A stretch of 64,000 nt of DNA, taken from assembly GCA_033085395.1 (NCBI GenBank), contig MU853187.1, positions 124,001 through 188,000 on the forward strand, given 5' to 3'. The stretch comes from Xanthoparmelia taractica (taxonomy: Eukaryota > Ascomycota > Lecanoromycetes > Lecanorales > Parmeliaceae). The notes below the pieces were generated by a model that ran no database searches, was not told where the DNA came from, and saw nothing but the letters and a program-made list of their open reading frames with translations. A program made the position numbers and the translations under genes. Position 1 is the first letter of the stretch, and each line of letters begins with the position of its first letter. Positions 33,218 through 45,477 of the stretch are shown piece after piece.

Positions 33218-36200
33218 TGTGAGTGCTGCGCTTGTCGTCTATTGCAACTCTGTTGCCGATCGCCAATGGTAGAGGGAGCAACTATCCGAGGCTATCGTGT
33301 ATCGGTAGCCGACTGATGATAAGGCATGTGTAGATGGCTCTTTAAAAAATCGTCTTTTTCAAGCATCCGATGCTGCTATTTGTACAAGCTTGCCTGCCTG
33401 CCCCTCGCCCTGGCCGTGGAAGGATGCAGGATTCAATGCTGCTGCGGCAGAACGTAGAGTGTAGCATATAGGGAGCGGTGGAAGGTGGAGGTATGATTGT
33501 GACAGGTCACAGACTGAATGGTGTTGTAAGACGTGTGTATGTGAGTCGTAAGTGTTGGAGAAAAGATCGGCAGGATTTGGCTTATTCTTTTTTTGCGACG
33601 CGACTTTTCGCAAGTGCTGGAAGGAGAAGTTTCCCGTAAGTTTGGTGTTTGCCTCGAGGGGCCAGCGCTCGAAGGAGACTGGAGGGAGCGGAAGGAAGGA
33701 TGGAAATTAACGAGTGTCGTATAGGGAAGAGAGCCGGGAGGGTCGTGGAGATTAGAAAAATATTGAAGAGTTGCAAATGAGGTTTAGAGGTTTAGAGGTC
33801 CGGGAGGGGGGGGGGGGATGTAGCGCGTCGCAGCGTCCAGGGGAGCGAGCTGGTACGTGTTGGAAGGGCGATTTTTCGGGAATCCCTTTCTTCTTGTCTT
33901 TTGCCGATCTTCGCATGAATTACTGATCACGGTATTTGATGACTTGGAAAGTATACAAGTAGTAGTAGTAGTAGTAGTACTGTAGTAATAATGGTCGAGT
34001 TAAGGGTCAACGGGTCAACGGTCGACGGTGGACGTTTGAAGGGGGTGAATTGAAGGGTGGAGGATGATGGGTTGCGTGTCTTGTGTGGCGGGTTGAATCC
34101 AAAGGGTGAAGACTTGGCGGTTGAAGGAGAAGACCCATGGTGCAGCAAGATTCCAAATAGTTACTACTTAAAAACACGACCGTGTTTACTCGCTTCTGTA
34201 CTCCGTATGTACCTTAACATTCCCCAAAATGAAGCAGCCTTCCCCCTCCCAGAAAAAAAAGTATAAGAAGAAAAAAATGCCCAAAAACCTCCCAGATTCA
34301 ATCTCAGGGGTAAAAGTAAAAAGAAAAAGAAAAGAGAACAAATATCAATCAATCAATGTTTTTGCCTTGGTCCAGTCTCTTCTCGGTTTATTCGCCAAAA
34401 GTCAAGAGGATTTCAAAAAGTATGATCTCATTTGGTGACTTTGGCAAACCAAAAGAATAGAAGTAAAAAAAAAAAGGGGGGGGGGATTTGTCTGGAATCA
34501 ATTGACGGGATGATCCGATTGGCTCCTATTTCTCCGACCCTGAGCCCTTGCTGTGCGGGTGCCTGAGACGTTAGCCCGTCCAACTTTTGTGAGTATGCTA
34601 CTTGCCACTCAATGCCCACCTCGCCCCAGACTTTGATAGAAGACAGACGGCGTTTGTTTTAGATGCAAGTTTGATACCCTTATTACCTTGCCATGACCAA
34701 CGGAATCTCTGCTCAAGCTTTCCCTCAAGCGTCATCTTTCCAACCTGAATACATCCATCTCTTCACACTTGGCCCACATCAACCTTTTCCTCTAGGACTT
34801 TGCTCCGTAAGGTATCCCAAAGTCCATGGGGGCGTATGTTTGCTTGGCTTCCATGATCCGTGTGAAAGGACAAAAAGGATTTCCAAGAACAGCAATCAAA
34901 TCCCTGGTAAAAGCCCGACAAAGAGTCTGAGCGTCATGTCTCGTCAAGTAAGCCTGAGCCTTTAATTTGCTGCAGGTGCAATCAATGCTTCCCTTGCTGG
35001 GTAATATCTGCGTGGAGGAAAAAAAAAGAGTATGTTGGAGGAAAATGAGTAAGGGCAGTATCATGACAGCTTGTCCCGAACATGACCTTGCATATGTAAC
35101 AGGCCCATCTTTTGATGCACGACATCCATGTCTGCATGTAGATCATGGAGTTTTCATGCGCGCAAATTGTTAGTCAAAAAATAAAAAGGCCCACAATCCC
35201 ACATCATCATGATAGAAAGTAATCACAGGATTATTCGGGTGGAACCGTTCGAGTGCCTGGATTCAAAGGCCACAGAAGATGCCATCGAGAATCCAGGCTT
35301 GGGCGACTCCAAGGTTCGATTTCATCATTGAAAAAGCATTGAGACTTGTCTCCATGTCTGTACACGTTGGAATTTCTACTTCCCTTCTTTTAACATCCGC
35401 CATTCATTTCTTCTACCAATGATTTGCTCCACGATTTAACCGTACAGCTTCCGCACTGCAGGCTAAGGGTAGTGGCTCTTCCGCTCTTCCATCCGCTGGT
35501 CCATGCAGCAAACCCATGCCCTACTCTACTTGGCACTTGCCCACAGCTTCAACAATCAACATATCACGAATCCATCATGGCTTCCACTCCTTGTAATCTC
35601 CATCGCCAACTGCTTCCCCCGCACCGAGCCACGCGACGCGACGCTTGGACGCACAGGAGATCCTTGCGTACTTCTAAACCTCTTTAACCAAGGTACCGTG
35701 TGTCGTCTGTCACCGCCAGACCGGTAACAGGGCTGTTGAACGCGGTTCCTGTACATGTCATCGGAGACAGATGATACCTCTCCTTCTTAGCACCGTCTCT
35801 TCCTTGGCGCTGAAGTGTTCTACCACGCGACCCAAGACTCAATCTTCACGCTGCCCTCTTCCTTAGCCCTGCCCATCACGACACTTCCGATCCAACCGCC
35901 TCGCCAAATTCCCACACATGGCTCAATCCGACGAACCTCCTCGTGCTCCTCAACAAAATTCGAAGCCCACATGGGTATAATCAATCCCCAAAAACCAAAA
36001 ATTCAGACAGATAAAACATCCCAAACATGAGCTTCAACTTTCCAAATGGGGCGGATAACGTGCCACAAGCAAGACTCCACTACCATCAAAAGGTCCGTGT
36101 ACGAGGCAGAGAGCCAAATCCAATCGATACTGCATCGGCACTGTGTTCAAAAGACTCTTTGTAGAGAGGAGGTACGAGTACAGCAAGCTTGGTGACACGC

Positions 36201-37323
36201 GAAGACACGATCAGCATGTCGTAATGCGATCAGGCAAAAAGGCAAGGGGATATGCTTCCAGGAATGGTAGGTAGGGCCCCGGAGGGAGACAAAGCTCTCT
36301 CTCTCTCTCTCTCCATGTCCCCATCCATCCATCCATCCAAAGCCCAGGCACGTGATTCACAATCATCACCATCCACAGATCCCCAAGTGGCCTAGCTTAC
36401 TTTACTTTACTTTACTTCCCCTTACAGAACGTGTCTCACTCACTCACTCACCCACTAACCCGCTAACCTAATTAAGCTACTCACCTCACCCTCACCCCCC
36501 GTTACCTACCTTGCTTGGTTGCACACCACACCACTTCACACAACCACTTACCCAGCCTTTTATCCTACCCGACCCTACCCTACACCACGACTCCCACTCC
36601 CATCCCCACTCCCATTCCCAGCCATTCCCCTTCCCCTTCCCCTTCCCATCCCCATTCCCACTTCCACTCCCAGCCCCTTCCACTTCCACTTCCATCTGAT
36701 ATCCATCCAGAAGGGCTATAATAACAAAACATGCCAAACCAACCCAACCCAACCCAAACAAATCATTATCCACTGACCAAAAGAGCAAACAAAGAAGCCT
36801 ACCTTACCCACAAGACGTACATATTTGTCAATCACCCAATCAACCAAACCCCTTCGTCCTGGGCCCTTGGTGTAGTGCGGTGTAGTGTGGGTGACTTTGG
36901 TTTGGGAGGGCAAGGGGGTGTGGGCTGGCCGCCGGGGGAGAGGGGGGGGTTTGATTTGTATTTGAGTTGGGAAGGGGTGGGCTGGTGGCGATGGGGTGGG
37001 ATAGATAGGGATGTGGTAGAGATGGATGGGATATGGGGAGGTAGGGGGTGGAGGTGGAGGAGACGAATGAAGGAGAAGAGGGGGGAGAAGAGGGGGGGGA
37101 GAAAGATTTGCGGCAACGGTAGGTAGGTGATAATGGCAATGGTAAAAAGTTGTGGATTGTTTATTGTACTGCATGTTATCGTATCTTATCCCTAGCCTAC
37201 CTTATCCTATCCGGTCCAGTCCAACCAAAACCCTCTCAGGTTCACGAGCACCAGACACCAATCAAAACTCCAACCACCATGACTCCTTCCCTTGCCTTCC
37301 CCCTCACCTATAGCCCTTCCATC
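33218..37323. other. Long intergenic region with simple repeats and strand-composition switches
   Basis: No supported gene in 4.1 kb. Simple sequences include a 12-base G run (33806-33817), GTA repeats (33957-33980), A11 followed by G10 (34465-34485), CT repeats (36295-36313), CATC repeats (36322-36340), and TTTAC repeats (about 36395-36415). Bases 36480-36720 are strongly C/T/A-rich, 36880-37110 strongly G/A/T-rich, and 37190-37320 C-rich again. The 5' region of the disordered-protein gene lies at the left end. Confidence 0.7.
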
Positions 37324-38250
37324 CTACTCAATATCCACCTTCTTAACATCAACAAATTCCTCCGTCTTCGGGATCGTAACCAACAACACCCCATCCTCCA
37401 TCTTCGCCCCAATCCCATCAGCATCCACGTTGGCCGGATTCGCCTTACTACCCAGCTTCACCTTGCGATCAAACACCCCCACCTTCCGCTCATCCAGCGC
37501 CAACGTCTTCAAAAACTCTTCGTCTCCAGGGCGGTAGATGACGCCCGCGACGTTGAGTTCGCTCTTATCGGCGTCCCAGTTGACGCCCACGTCTTCTTTC
37601 TTGGCGCCGGGGAGCGAGATGTGCACGACGTAGGCGTCGGGGGTATCGAAGATGTCGGCGGGAGGGGTGAAATCTTTGCCGCTGTTGTTGGCGTCCTTGC
37701 TGGTCGCCGGGGCATCCTTGGGAACGATGTGGGAGAGGACCTCTTCCGGCACGAACTGCGAGACGAACTCTGCGAGTTTGCTCATGTCGAAGTTGCCTCC
37801 GGCGGCCCAGGGATTGAAGCCGCGTTCGCCACCACCGCAGCGTCCGCCGCGACCACCCCAGCCTCCATGACTGCGTCCGCCCCAGCCGCCACGGCGTTCA
37901 TGGCCATGCGGTCTACCGTGATGTCCGTGATGTCCTCCGTGATGAGGACCGCTGCGACGTCCGCCAAAGGGGAAGCCGGGACCGAACGGGTGGTCATGGG
38001 CACCAGGTGGTGGTGGGGAAGGAGGATCTTCGTGCTCGGGGGGAGGTGGCGGCGATCCCGCGTGGTGAGGTGGTGGGCCATCATGGTGGTCCGAGGGACC
38101 GGGCCCGCCGTACTCGGGAGGTGGACCGCGAGGTTCGCGAGACTCGGGGTTGTAGGCATTTGAAAAAGGGTGGTTGGCGTGGGAGCCGTCGAGGCCGGCG
38201 ATGAAATCCCAGAAGGGGTTTTGCTGGTTGAGGAAGCGGACTGAGGACAT
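37324..38250 (-). CDS. Hsp20/alpha-crystallin small heat-shock protein
   Basis: The product is 308 residues. The C-terminal alpha-crystallin domain (about 190-308) reads PPADIFDTPDAYVVHISLPG, then AKKEDVGVNWD and GVIYRPGDE, and closes with DGVLLVTIPKTEEFVDVKKV. The usual GVL motif is present. Small heat-shock proteins are ATP-independent holdases that form oligomers and bind unfolding proteins. The N-terminal half is unusual: after SSVRFLNQQNPFWDFIAGLD it has a long Gly/Pro/His-rich stretch (His runs and GGWGGR-type repeats, about residues 35-165), giving a larger protein than most 150-220-residue family members. The ATG at 38250 is chosen; the frame extends three codons further only through a GTG. 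A His-rich segment could bind metal or drive condensation, which is inference. Confidence 0.9.
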   Translation of the reverse strand: MSSVRFLNQQNPFWDFIAGLDGSHANHPFSNAYNPESREPRGPPPEYGGPGPSDHHDGPPPHHAGSPPPPPEHEDPPSPPPPGAHDHPFGPGFPFGGRRSGPHHGGHHGHHGRPHGHERRGGWGGRSHGGWGGRGGRCGGGERGFNPWAAGGNFDMSKLAEFVSQFVPEEVLSHIVPKDAPATSKDANNSGKDFTPPADIFDTPDAYVVHISLPGAKKEDVGVNWDADKSELNVAGVIYRPGDEEFLKTLALDERKVGVFDRKVKLGSKANPANVDADGIGAKMEDGVLLVTIPKTEEFVDVKKVDIE

Positions 38251-39502
38251 GTTTGCCACTATGATAGAGTATGGGAAATGTGTAGAATATTGTTGATAAA
38301 GGAGATATAGAGGGACGTGGATGGTAGTGAGTGGTATGAAAGTAGGAGAAAGAGAGAGCTTTCAAGCCACATTTTATGCTTGCTGAGAAGCCACAGGCAG
38401 ATACAACATACGTAGACCTACGTACGCACACAGCTAACAAATCAGATAGAGGGCTCGAGAAGCAGGGAGAAGTCTGTGGAAAGGAATGGCTTCCATAGGT
38501 TGAGCCTAACACCACTACGGCGGGGAACCATCAAGGCTCCAAGAATGACGCGTAGTGCATCTCAGGCAAAGGTGTGCCAAACAGGCTTTTGAGACACTTT
38601 GATAGTATGCAAACAGGACCCCGTAATGGTTGCCTTGAGCTATTCAGCCAAACCCTCCGACGCAGATAGAGGTGGCGAGGCAAAGAGAATTCGAGATGGT
38701 TTGTTGCCTTACCTTTAGTCAGCAATTAGTCATTCAAAGAGTCAACTTTCATTGGACAAAATCTTCCCAGGGTCCGTGCCCCTCAAAATCAGAGAAAAAT
38801 GTGTTAAACATGCCCACGACTTTCAAAGTCCGCGTGCTCAAAAACCTCAATCTGGTTTAGCGCTTCGGAGATATCGGACCTCAGTCAGCAGCAACATCGG
38901 ATAATGTCTGGTTCAATGTTTGATGTGCTGATAAGTTGATATGTCGGACTCTACATCGCCAAAGAGTGAAGAATTGATACCTTACATCGCCGAATCAAGA
39001 GTCGCCAGATCATCCACTCCTCCACTTCGAGCATATCAGCAATCAACTTTCACCAAGCAAAAGTCCGAGCATCACGACGGTGCATAAGAGCCTCCAGCCT
39101 ACTACTATTGGAGGATGCAACGACCAGCCCAAGTAATGATGCCATGACCGGAGAAGGCACTGCATTTGACCACTGCCATCTTACAGCCTGTCAACAAGGA
39201 AACCGCAGACAGAACTTAGAGTTTTACGGGATCACAAAATTATGCCGAGTTTCGAGTATTTACTGACACGACATGCGTGCTTTGTGTCATTTTTTCAATA
39301 TCGTACTGGCGACTCAACAATTCTACTACCCGAAAAGCTCACAAGTAATCTCTTTCCATCCCTTTTCTGCTGTCAGCTTTCTTCTTTGCCAGTCTGTATC
39401 TTCGTCTTCGCAACGTTCCCCTCCTCCAACGGTTGCCTCCACTGCATAATTCTTGAGTCAGCACTTCCTTGCCAAGATGGATTCTCGAATCTGGAGAGTT
39501 TC
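38251..39502. other. Intergenic, upstream of Hsp20 gene
   Basis: This stretch contains the Hsp20 promoter. I looked for clean nGAAnnTTCnnGAA heat-shock elements and did not find a convincing array. No gene is seen. Confidence 0.45.
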
Positions 39503-40743
39503 TTAGGGAGCACAAAACACGTCCCAACTCTGCAAACATGTCTATAGAGAATAGAGGTATATTAGAATGGCGCTTACAAAGCCATCCTCCTTCCCCAGCC
39601 ACTCCTCCCCTTCTCCTTCCTCCTCGTCGCTCTCGTCCTCTGTCTTCTCCGGAGTATCGACGCAGTCTCCGCTTCCACGATCCAACTTCTTCCCGGCCAC
39701 ATTACTCTGCACTTCCCCCGAATCCTTTGCGGGTTCTGGGACAAGGACGTTGCCTGCAGGCCTCACTGTACTCCTTGCATTCGCCGCTGCAATCTCAGCC
39801 GCAATGCAGAAGATCTTACCGCTTGACGTCTGCACTATATGGCGCATTGGGTCATCACCGCGAAAGACGTCAAAGCTGGTCGGTATCTGAGATCCGAACT
39901 CAAACGATTGAGGTCCTGGAGATCTGAAACTGTTGAGATATCTGAAGTTGTGAGATGAATGGATGGGAAGAGTGGCCAGACAAGGCATTTCCATTGGATC
40001 TGGCGGCACTGGCGGTGAAGGAAGGTTTGGCGCCGGGCCTGACGCTAGGAATGAGAGATACGGAGCTGCTGTGGTGAAGTTGGGTGGGGTCTGGATGGAT
40101 GTGGAAGATGGTTCAAGGGATCGAGCCGACATGGCGCCTGCTGGGAGGACGAACGGTGAGGGCTGTGCCTGAGGCTTGGTGGGCGCGATGCTTGCTGCTG
40201 CGAGAGCCGAGGGCTGCTGACTTGATTCTCTAGGTGTAGAACTCGCAAGTGTATGGCGAGCAAACATCGTTGTCGACGGTCTCTTGGAGCAAGGAATAGG
40301 GGATGAGGCTGGTGCCGGTGGTTTTTCCTTGATCATTCCGCTTGATGATGATTGATCGCTAGATGGCGTGTCGGTCTGAAGGGGTAGCGCACAAGGTCTC
40401 TCGCGGCGAAAGCTAGGGCTCAAAGGTAACGTAGATTCCCGCTTTTCTTGTATACCAGGAGCAGGTTCTTTGGCACAGAGGACAGAAAAGCGGTTATCTA
40501 GAAATTCAGACCTATCAGTCGCTATATCCTTGATAGCTCGCTATACTGACATCCAAACGTGAGACTTTGGCACTCACTGGTCACGAATCCCGCCGTGGCC
40601 TCACCCCTTTCACACTTACCCTCGTTGTCCCCACTACTTCTGGTTCCTTCAGCTGTAGCAGATCCAGGGACTCCTCGTCGCAATCGGGTACGGCGGGGAT
40701 GTACGGTGCGCTGGGCGCTGGCGACGGCTGGGGATGCGGGCAT
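39503..40743 (-). CDS. Hypothetical Pro/Ser-rich protein with acidic C-terminus
   Basis: Likely exons are 40743-40620, 40497-39578 and 39529-39503 (356 residues), with introns of 122 and 48 bp in phase. Splicing the first intron joins GDNE to DNRFSVLCAKEPAPG. Unspliced, the frames stop. Most of the protein is disordered (Ser/Pro/Ala). A possible folded island is QSFEFGSQIPTSFDVFRGDD, then PMRHIVQTSSGKIFCIAAEI (about residues 215-255). Downstream is an acidic block DESDEEEGEGEE. The last exon is only nine codons including the stop, and its acceptor is a choice between two nearby AGs, so the extreme C-terminus is uncertain. No family is recognised. Confidence 0.65.
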
Positions 40744-41469
40744 GAGAGTTTGTTTATTCTTGTAGGGATAGTAAATGTTTGCTTAAAGGCGGATAGGAGA
40801 GGTGAGAGGAACATTAGGGATAGGAGCGGTGGAACATTAGCATCTCTAAGATGTGACGGTCAGGTATAGAGTAGGTACTGCGGCAGTGATATATAAAAGG
40901 CAGAAGAAGTGGGAAGATGTTAGCCGTATAGGACGGGGAAAGAGCGAGCAGTCTTCTTCCGTGTAAGGAAAAGAGGGAGGTGAGACCAAGCAAGTTGGGG
41001 AAACAAGTGGCAGGATCGCAGTGATCACATCATTGCGTATGCTGAAAAGGAAGGCTTTGGCTGACTATTACTAAGTTGCAGGTCGATCGAGATTCCTACA
41101 TTGCTCATGAAGCAGACATGTTAGAGGCCCAAAGCTCTCGAAGAAGCGAAGATAGTTTGGTGAGCAAGGCATGATCTCACTAGAACGATTCCGTCGCTGT
41201 TATCTTGAGACTAGCATGAGAATGTTTTGCTAAGCCAACGCTTAGTTAAAACTTGACCTCGGGCCCAGATTCTGTCTGAAGGATGAAAGCAACAGAACTG
41301 TCCAAGCGTAGCTGATGCAAGAAGGAGACGGCATCTTGTGCAACCCATACCCGTGTGCTCGTCAGTGTCATAGCTCCTGCCCTTCCATGTCCGAAACACC
41401 AACCGCTTGCAATGCTAACATGAAGCTTTTAAAAACTCTACCTCCCGCAAAAATACTGAAGGCCCAATG
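40744..41469. other. Intergenic
   Basis: Spacer between two minus-strand genes: promoter of the left one and 3' flank of the right one. Nothing else is identified. Confidence 0.5.
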
Positions 41470-44053
41470 CTATCTCTTTTGTTGGTCTGGCGTGCCTGGT
41501 TCAGATAGCTGTCGATCGATGCCGGTGAAGGTTCTCGCCAGAGCGACATGTCCGTCGCGAGTTGTTTCCACCCATTCTGTGTACCCAACCTCTGCCCACT
41601 CATGCTCTCTAGCAGCCAACCGTTGACTCCATGGCACGCTTTTGCTCTGCAGCACGATCTGGCGTCTTCGTTCTCGCTCTTTTACTATCGCATGTAGATG
41701 GCGCAAGAGAGTCTGGCTCCCAAGGTTGAGCATGTATTTCAAAGCCATGAACGGCAGAGAAAGCACGATGCTAGAGACGAGATTATTGCGATCGCTTGCT
41801 TTGGCATGCATCTCGGAAGGGTGGTCCCCGAACTGAATCCGGCTCAGCCGGGACTTGGATAAGGGTGAACGACTCTCCGCGGTCGTAGGCAACCGATCGA
41901 CTTCGGCCAACGGCCTGGCAGACGGATCGAAATCCCAGGAATCGTCAATGTTGGATGCCGTCCATTGAAGGCAACACATTTGCAGATCCCGAGCACTGCG
42001 GACCTGTAATGCATGCGAACCAGCAGACAATAGACCCTCGTCTTTGGATCGTTCTGGCCTAGACTCTGTGCTGGAAGACGGTGGAGTCAGATTGACAACG
42101 GAAGAAGGATCACTTTCGCGCGACCATGCTGGGGAATAGGCAGAAAGAGGAATCACATCGATTGAGGCACTGGTTCCGCGATTGGGTCCGCTTTTGAGTC
42201 CGAATGAGAGCGCATGCTCCAGGGTATCCCAATCAAGTATGGAAGTTGCAATCTGCAGTCCTTTTAAGACAACACTCTCCAAACCTAGTACGTGGCCAGC
42301 CGCAGCGAAAGCCAGACATGCGTCCATTGAGCGAACCCACATTTCAGCATTTGGCTCAAAAGAGTTGTGTACTATAGCAAGCGAGAACATCTCTGGACGC
42401 TCGCCGTAGAGGACTCGAAGTGCTGAATTCATAGCCCACGGAGTAATAAAGCGATCGGTCAGTCTTATCTCTAGGGACATCTTCCCCTCTTTACTCAGAC
42501 GGGCTGACTTGAGTAGATCCCGCAACTTGCGGCTTTGAGCAAGCAACAAGCTACTGAGTGACCACGTCGTTTTCTCAAAGCGAAGACTTTCATGTACGAG
42601 AGTCAACTGGCAGTCAGCATACTCCTCAACGTTGAATTGTTGTAGCAAATGTTCGATCAGCGGTACGTGAGTCGACGTGCAATCGTTCAGAGTATGCCAG
42701 GCACCTCTGATCAGCTGGGCTTCGTTCTTTTCAGAGGCGTTCCACTGCACTTGATTGGGCCTGGTGTCAAGGTGATTAGCTTTTCGGGTGGACTTGTCTG
42801 ATTTAATGGTTCCCTGAGAAGCCGAGCGAGCAGGTGGTTCAAACATTGCTTGCGGATGATATAAGGGCGTGTAATCGTAGGTCAAAGGCATCGTCGGCGA
42901 AGGTCCGTTGGAATAGCTCCATGGCTGAGCCGAAGGGTCTAGCGGTGTCCTAGAAGGAGTGAGCGGCGGTTGACTTCCTAAGATAGGATGGGATGATGGG
43001 TTGCTGTAGTATGGCGGTTGGGGCTCATAACTATGCTCATAAGGAACACCGACTTCCGTGCGTTGTAGAGAGTCAATTTGTTGCTGACGCGCATGAGACT
43101 CAGGAGAATATCCGTAACCCGCGGGTGCGTAAGCATACCCCTGATAGATGGAGTGATTCGGAGAAGACGGGTCATCAGATGATTGAGGTGGGGCGTAGAA
43201 GGAAATATCCTGGCTGACTTCATAGCCTTGATAGGGTGGTTTCATAGGAGACAGGGTATTATCAATAGGTAGTTGAGGTCCTTGTTGAGTCTTAGGCGAT
43301 TGGGGTAGATCAGACCCTTTGGAAGCCGACACTGCTGGAGAGGTGATGACATCGATAGGAGGGTTTGGATGGGCATGGAAGGTGGGTGCAGCAGCATTGA
43401 GAGTCACAGGGTTCTCAATTGAAGACTGCTGACTCATATTGCTGCCATCGTCTTCCTCAACGGTCTGGGAGGTCTCCTCGGAAGCAATGACCTGCTCATT
43501 CGCGGAGGAAACATCGGTCGAGATGGCTAGTGGTGGAGACCGCTTCGGATAGAAGGGGGGAGGCAAACGAAATCCATGTTTCTCTATTCCGAAGTCTTGA
43601 GCATGGACTGGCGTGAGGTTGGTGCCACCTAATGCGGAGGTTATCGGCTTTTGGGACGATAGTGCTTTGGAATGTAGACTTACCTCCAGCGACGTCTTTC
43701 TTCAAAACTCCATCTTCAGTGGGCTCATTAATAGCCTCTTGTACAACATTCTCCTGTATAACATTATCTTGTACATCTTCCTTTTCATTGGAGCCGTTGA
43801 GCGCTCCGTTCGGCACTGCTTGGGCCTGGGCAACAGCAGTCTCCACCTGTGACTCTTCATTTCGGGTGGGTGAAGTTGGGCGGATTGGGCTGCCAATTCC
43901 TCCTTCAACTTCACTGCCCTTCACATCGCCTTTCAACCTTCGCTTCTCAAGACTCCTCGGTATCGCAGGAATAATTGGCACCATCCGAAGTGGCCGCTTA
44001 CTCGGTGTAGCTCCCGGACTTGGGGTCATCGGTGGGGCAAGCGAAGGTGCCAT
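41470..44053 (-). CDS. BTB/POZ-like domain protein
   Basis: Exons 44053-43684 and 43628-41470 give 842 residues. The 55-bp intron (GTAAGT..CATTAG) joins KKDVAGG to GTNLTPVHAQDFG, continuing to LPPPFYPKRSPP. The first 420 residues are disordered (Pro/Ser/Tyr/Gln-rich, with repeated YQGY and YSP-type units). A globular segment at about 440-600 begins LIEHLLQQFNVEEYADCQLT, with FEKTTWSLSSLLLAQSRKLRDLL further on. This has the layout of a BTB domain (acidic start, strand, LA.SRKLRDLL helix), then helical LRVLYGERPEMF and ACLAFAAAGHVLGLESV, as in fungal BTB-like proteins. BTB domains mediate dimerisation and Cullin-3 or transcription-factor interactions. The specific role is unknown. The ATG at 44053 is preferred over an upstream in-frame one at 44224 because it is followed by the Pro-rich start typical of such proteins. 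Confidence 0.75.
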
Positions 44054-44367
44054 TGCGAGCGGAGAGTGTCCCCAGAGGCAGCCGATAAGAGTTGGGAGAC
44101 ACTCCAACAGGATAGCCGCATTCTGGGGAGATATTTGATAGGGAAGCAAATTTGAGGGAAGAAGTGTAACTCGCCTTCCGGTGGTGGAAAAAAACAACGC
44201 TTTTACTAGCCCCGCATATGTCATCCCGCAACGGTCTTTTTTTCCTGCCCCGTTAGTTGCAGATTAAAGTACCTTAAGTACTACCTCTCTAGCAGGCAGC
44301 ATACTCTACACATATATGACAACTTGGCGATTACTCATATCCATCTTTCAAATAGACAAAGTTGACA
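44054..44367. promoter_or_regulatory. Bidirectional promoter region
   Basis: This 314-bp gap separates the divergent starts of the BTB-like gene (-) and Rtf2 (+). Both promoters must lie here. No specific site is called. Confidence 0.6.
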
Positions 44368-45326
44368 ATGGGTAACGATGGGGGCTCAATCCCCACTCGC
44401 CGCGAGCTTGTCAAGTCCTCCGCCGCCGCACCCTCGACCACCCAGGTCAAGGAAATTCAAACCGAGCAACAAGAGTACTACTGGTCCACTTGCGCCCTCT
44501 CTCACCAACGTCTAAGCCTTCCTATTGTTTCGGATGCTTTAGGAACCTTATACAACAAGGATGCCGTGATCGACTATTTACTGGATGTAGGAAAACAGGG
44601 TGGAGAGGTGGAGAAAGGGGAGTTGGAGAAGAGAGGGGAGGCATTCAAGGATCGCTTGAGGGGGTTGAGGGATGTAGTTGAGGTGCGCTTTCACACTGAA
44701 GGGGCCGAAGGGATCCAGAGGTGGGTTTGTCCCGTTACGGGCAAACCGTTGGGACCGGGAACAAGGGCTGTATATCTCGTGCCCTGCGGCCATGCGTTTG
44801 GGGAGGCGGTTTTCAAAGAGATGCCCGGTGATGTTTGCCTCATAGTATGTCCGATCTCTCCAAAAATCACCCATCGTACGAATATGCTGACAGAAAGCAG
44901 TGTAACGAACCCTTCACTACCGAGAATATCATCCCCATCCTCCCCATCTCCCAGACAGACAAGGACCGTCTCGAACAGCGCATCCAAAACCTGAAGTCCC
45001 AAGGCCTGACACACTCTCTCAAGAAAGCCCCCGGTGCAGGCAAGAAAAGGAAGAAGACTGCCACTGTCGAAGAAGCAACCGCCGCCGAAGAACCCCTCGA
45101 ACCGACACAAACGAAGAGCGAGAAGCCAGAAAGCAATATCAAGAACGCAAACACGGCATCTTTAACGGCAAAAGTCCTCGCGGAGCAGGAAGAGCGGAAT
45201 AAACGAAGGAAGCTTGGTGCGAACGATAATGTGAAGAGCTTGTTTTCGAACAAAAATGGGATGGATGAGAAACATTCGGATTTCATGACGAGAGGATTTT
45301 CGATACCTGCGAATGCGAAACGATGA
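44368..45326 (+). CDS. rtf2: Replication termination factor 2 (Rtf2) family protein
   Basis: Exons 44368-44844 and 44901-45326 give 300 residues; the 56-bp intron runs GTATGT..AAGCAG. The start MGNDGGSIPTRRELVK is the conserved Rtf2 N-terminus. The two U-box/RING-like halves follow: WSTCALSHQRLSLPIVSDAL with GTLYNKDAVIDYLL, and WVCPVTGKPL with YLVPCGHAFGE. Splicing creates CLICNEPF, which supplies the final C-x2-C pair before TTENIIPILP. The C-terminus is basic and disordered (GKKRKK, NKRRKLG). In fission yeast Rtf2 stabilises paused replication forks at RTS1 and also affects splicing; elsewhere it is linked to proteasome shuttling at forks. It is convergent with the glucosidase II beta gene, with only about 150 bp between stop codons. 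Confidence 0.92.
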
Positions 45327-45477
45327 GATATCGGTGACCCATAGTATTGGCGTTGTGGAACAAGAATCTGGCTGAAGAGCGATTTGATTTGGAAGCCATG
45401 CCATAATAATTTTTTACATATCCGTGATACCCAATGCAAATCTTCTAATATACCATTTTCCATGCCTCCATCTTCAT

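Noticed and set aside
34070..34110. GGGTTGAATCC-like sequence considered as a tRNA T-arm
   Set aside because: No matching acceptor, D- or anticodon stems in the flanking sequence.
37150..38163. 337-residue plus-strand frame opposite Hsp20
   Set aside because: Antisense of a GC-rich coding region; the Hsp20 reading is unambiguous.
38260..38520. Heat-shock elements upstream of Hsp20
   Set aside because: GAA/TTC pairs are present, but spacing does not fit the nGAAnnTTCn array.
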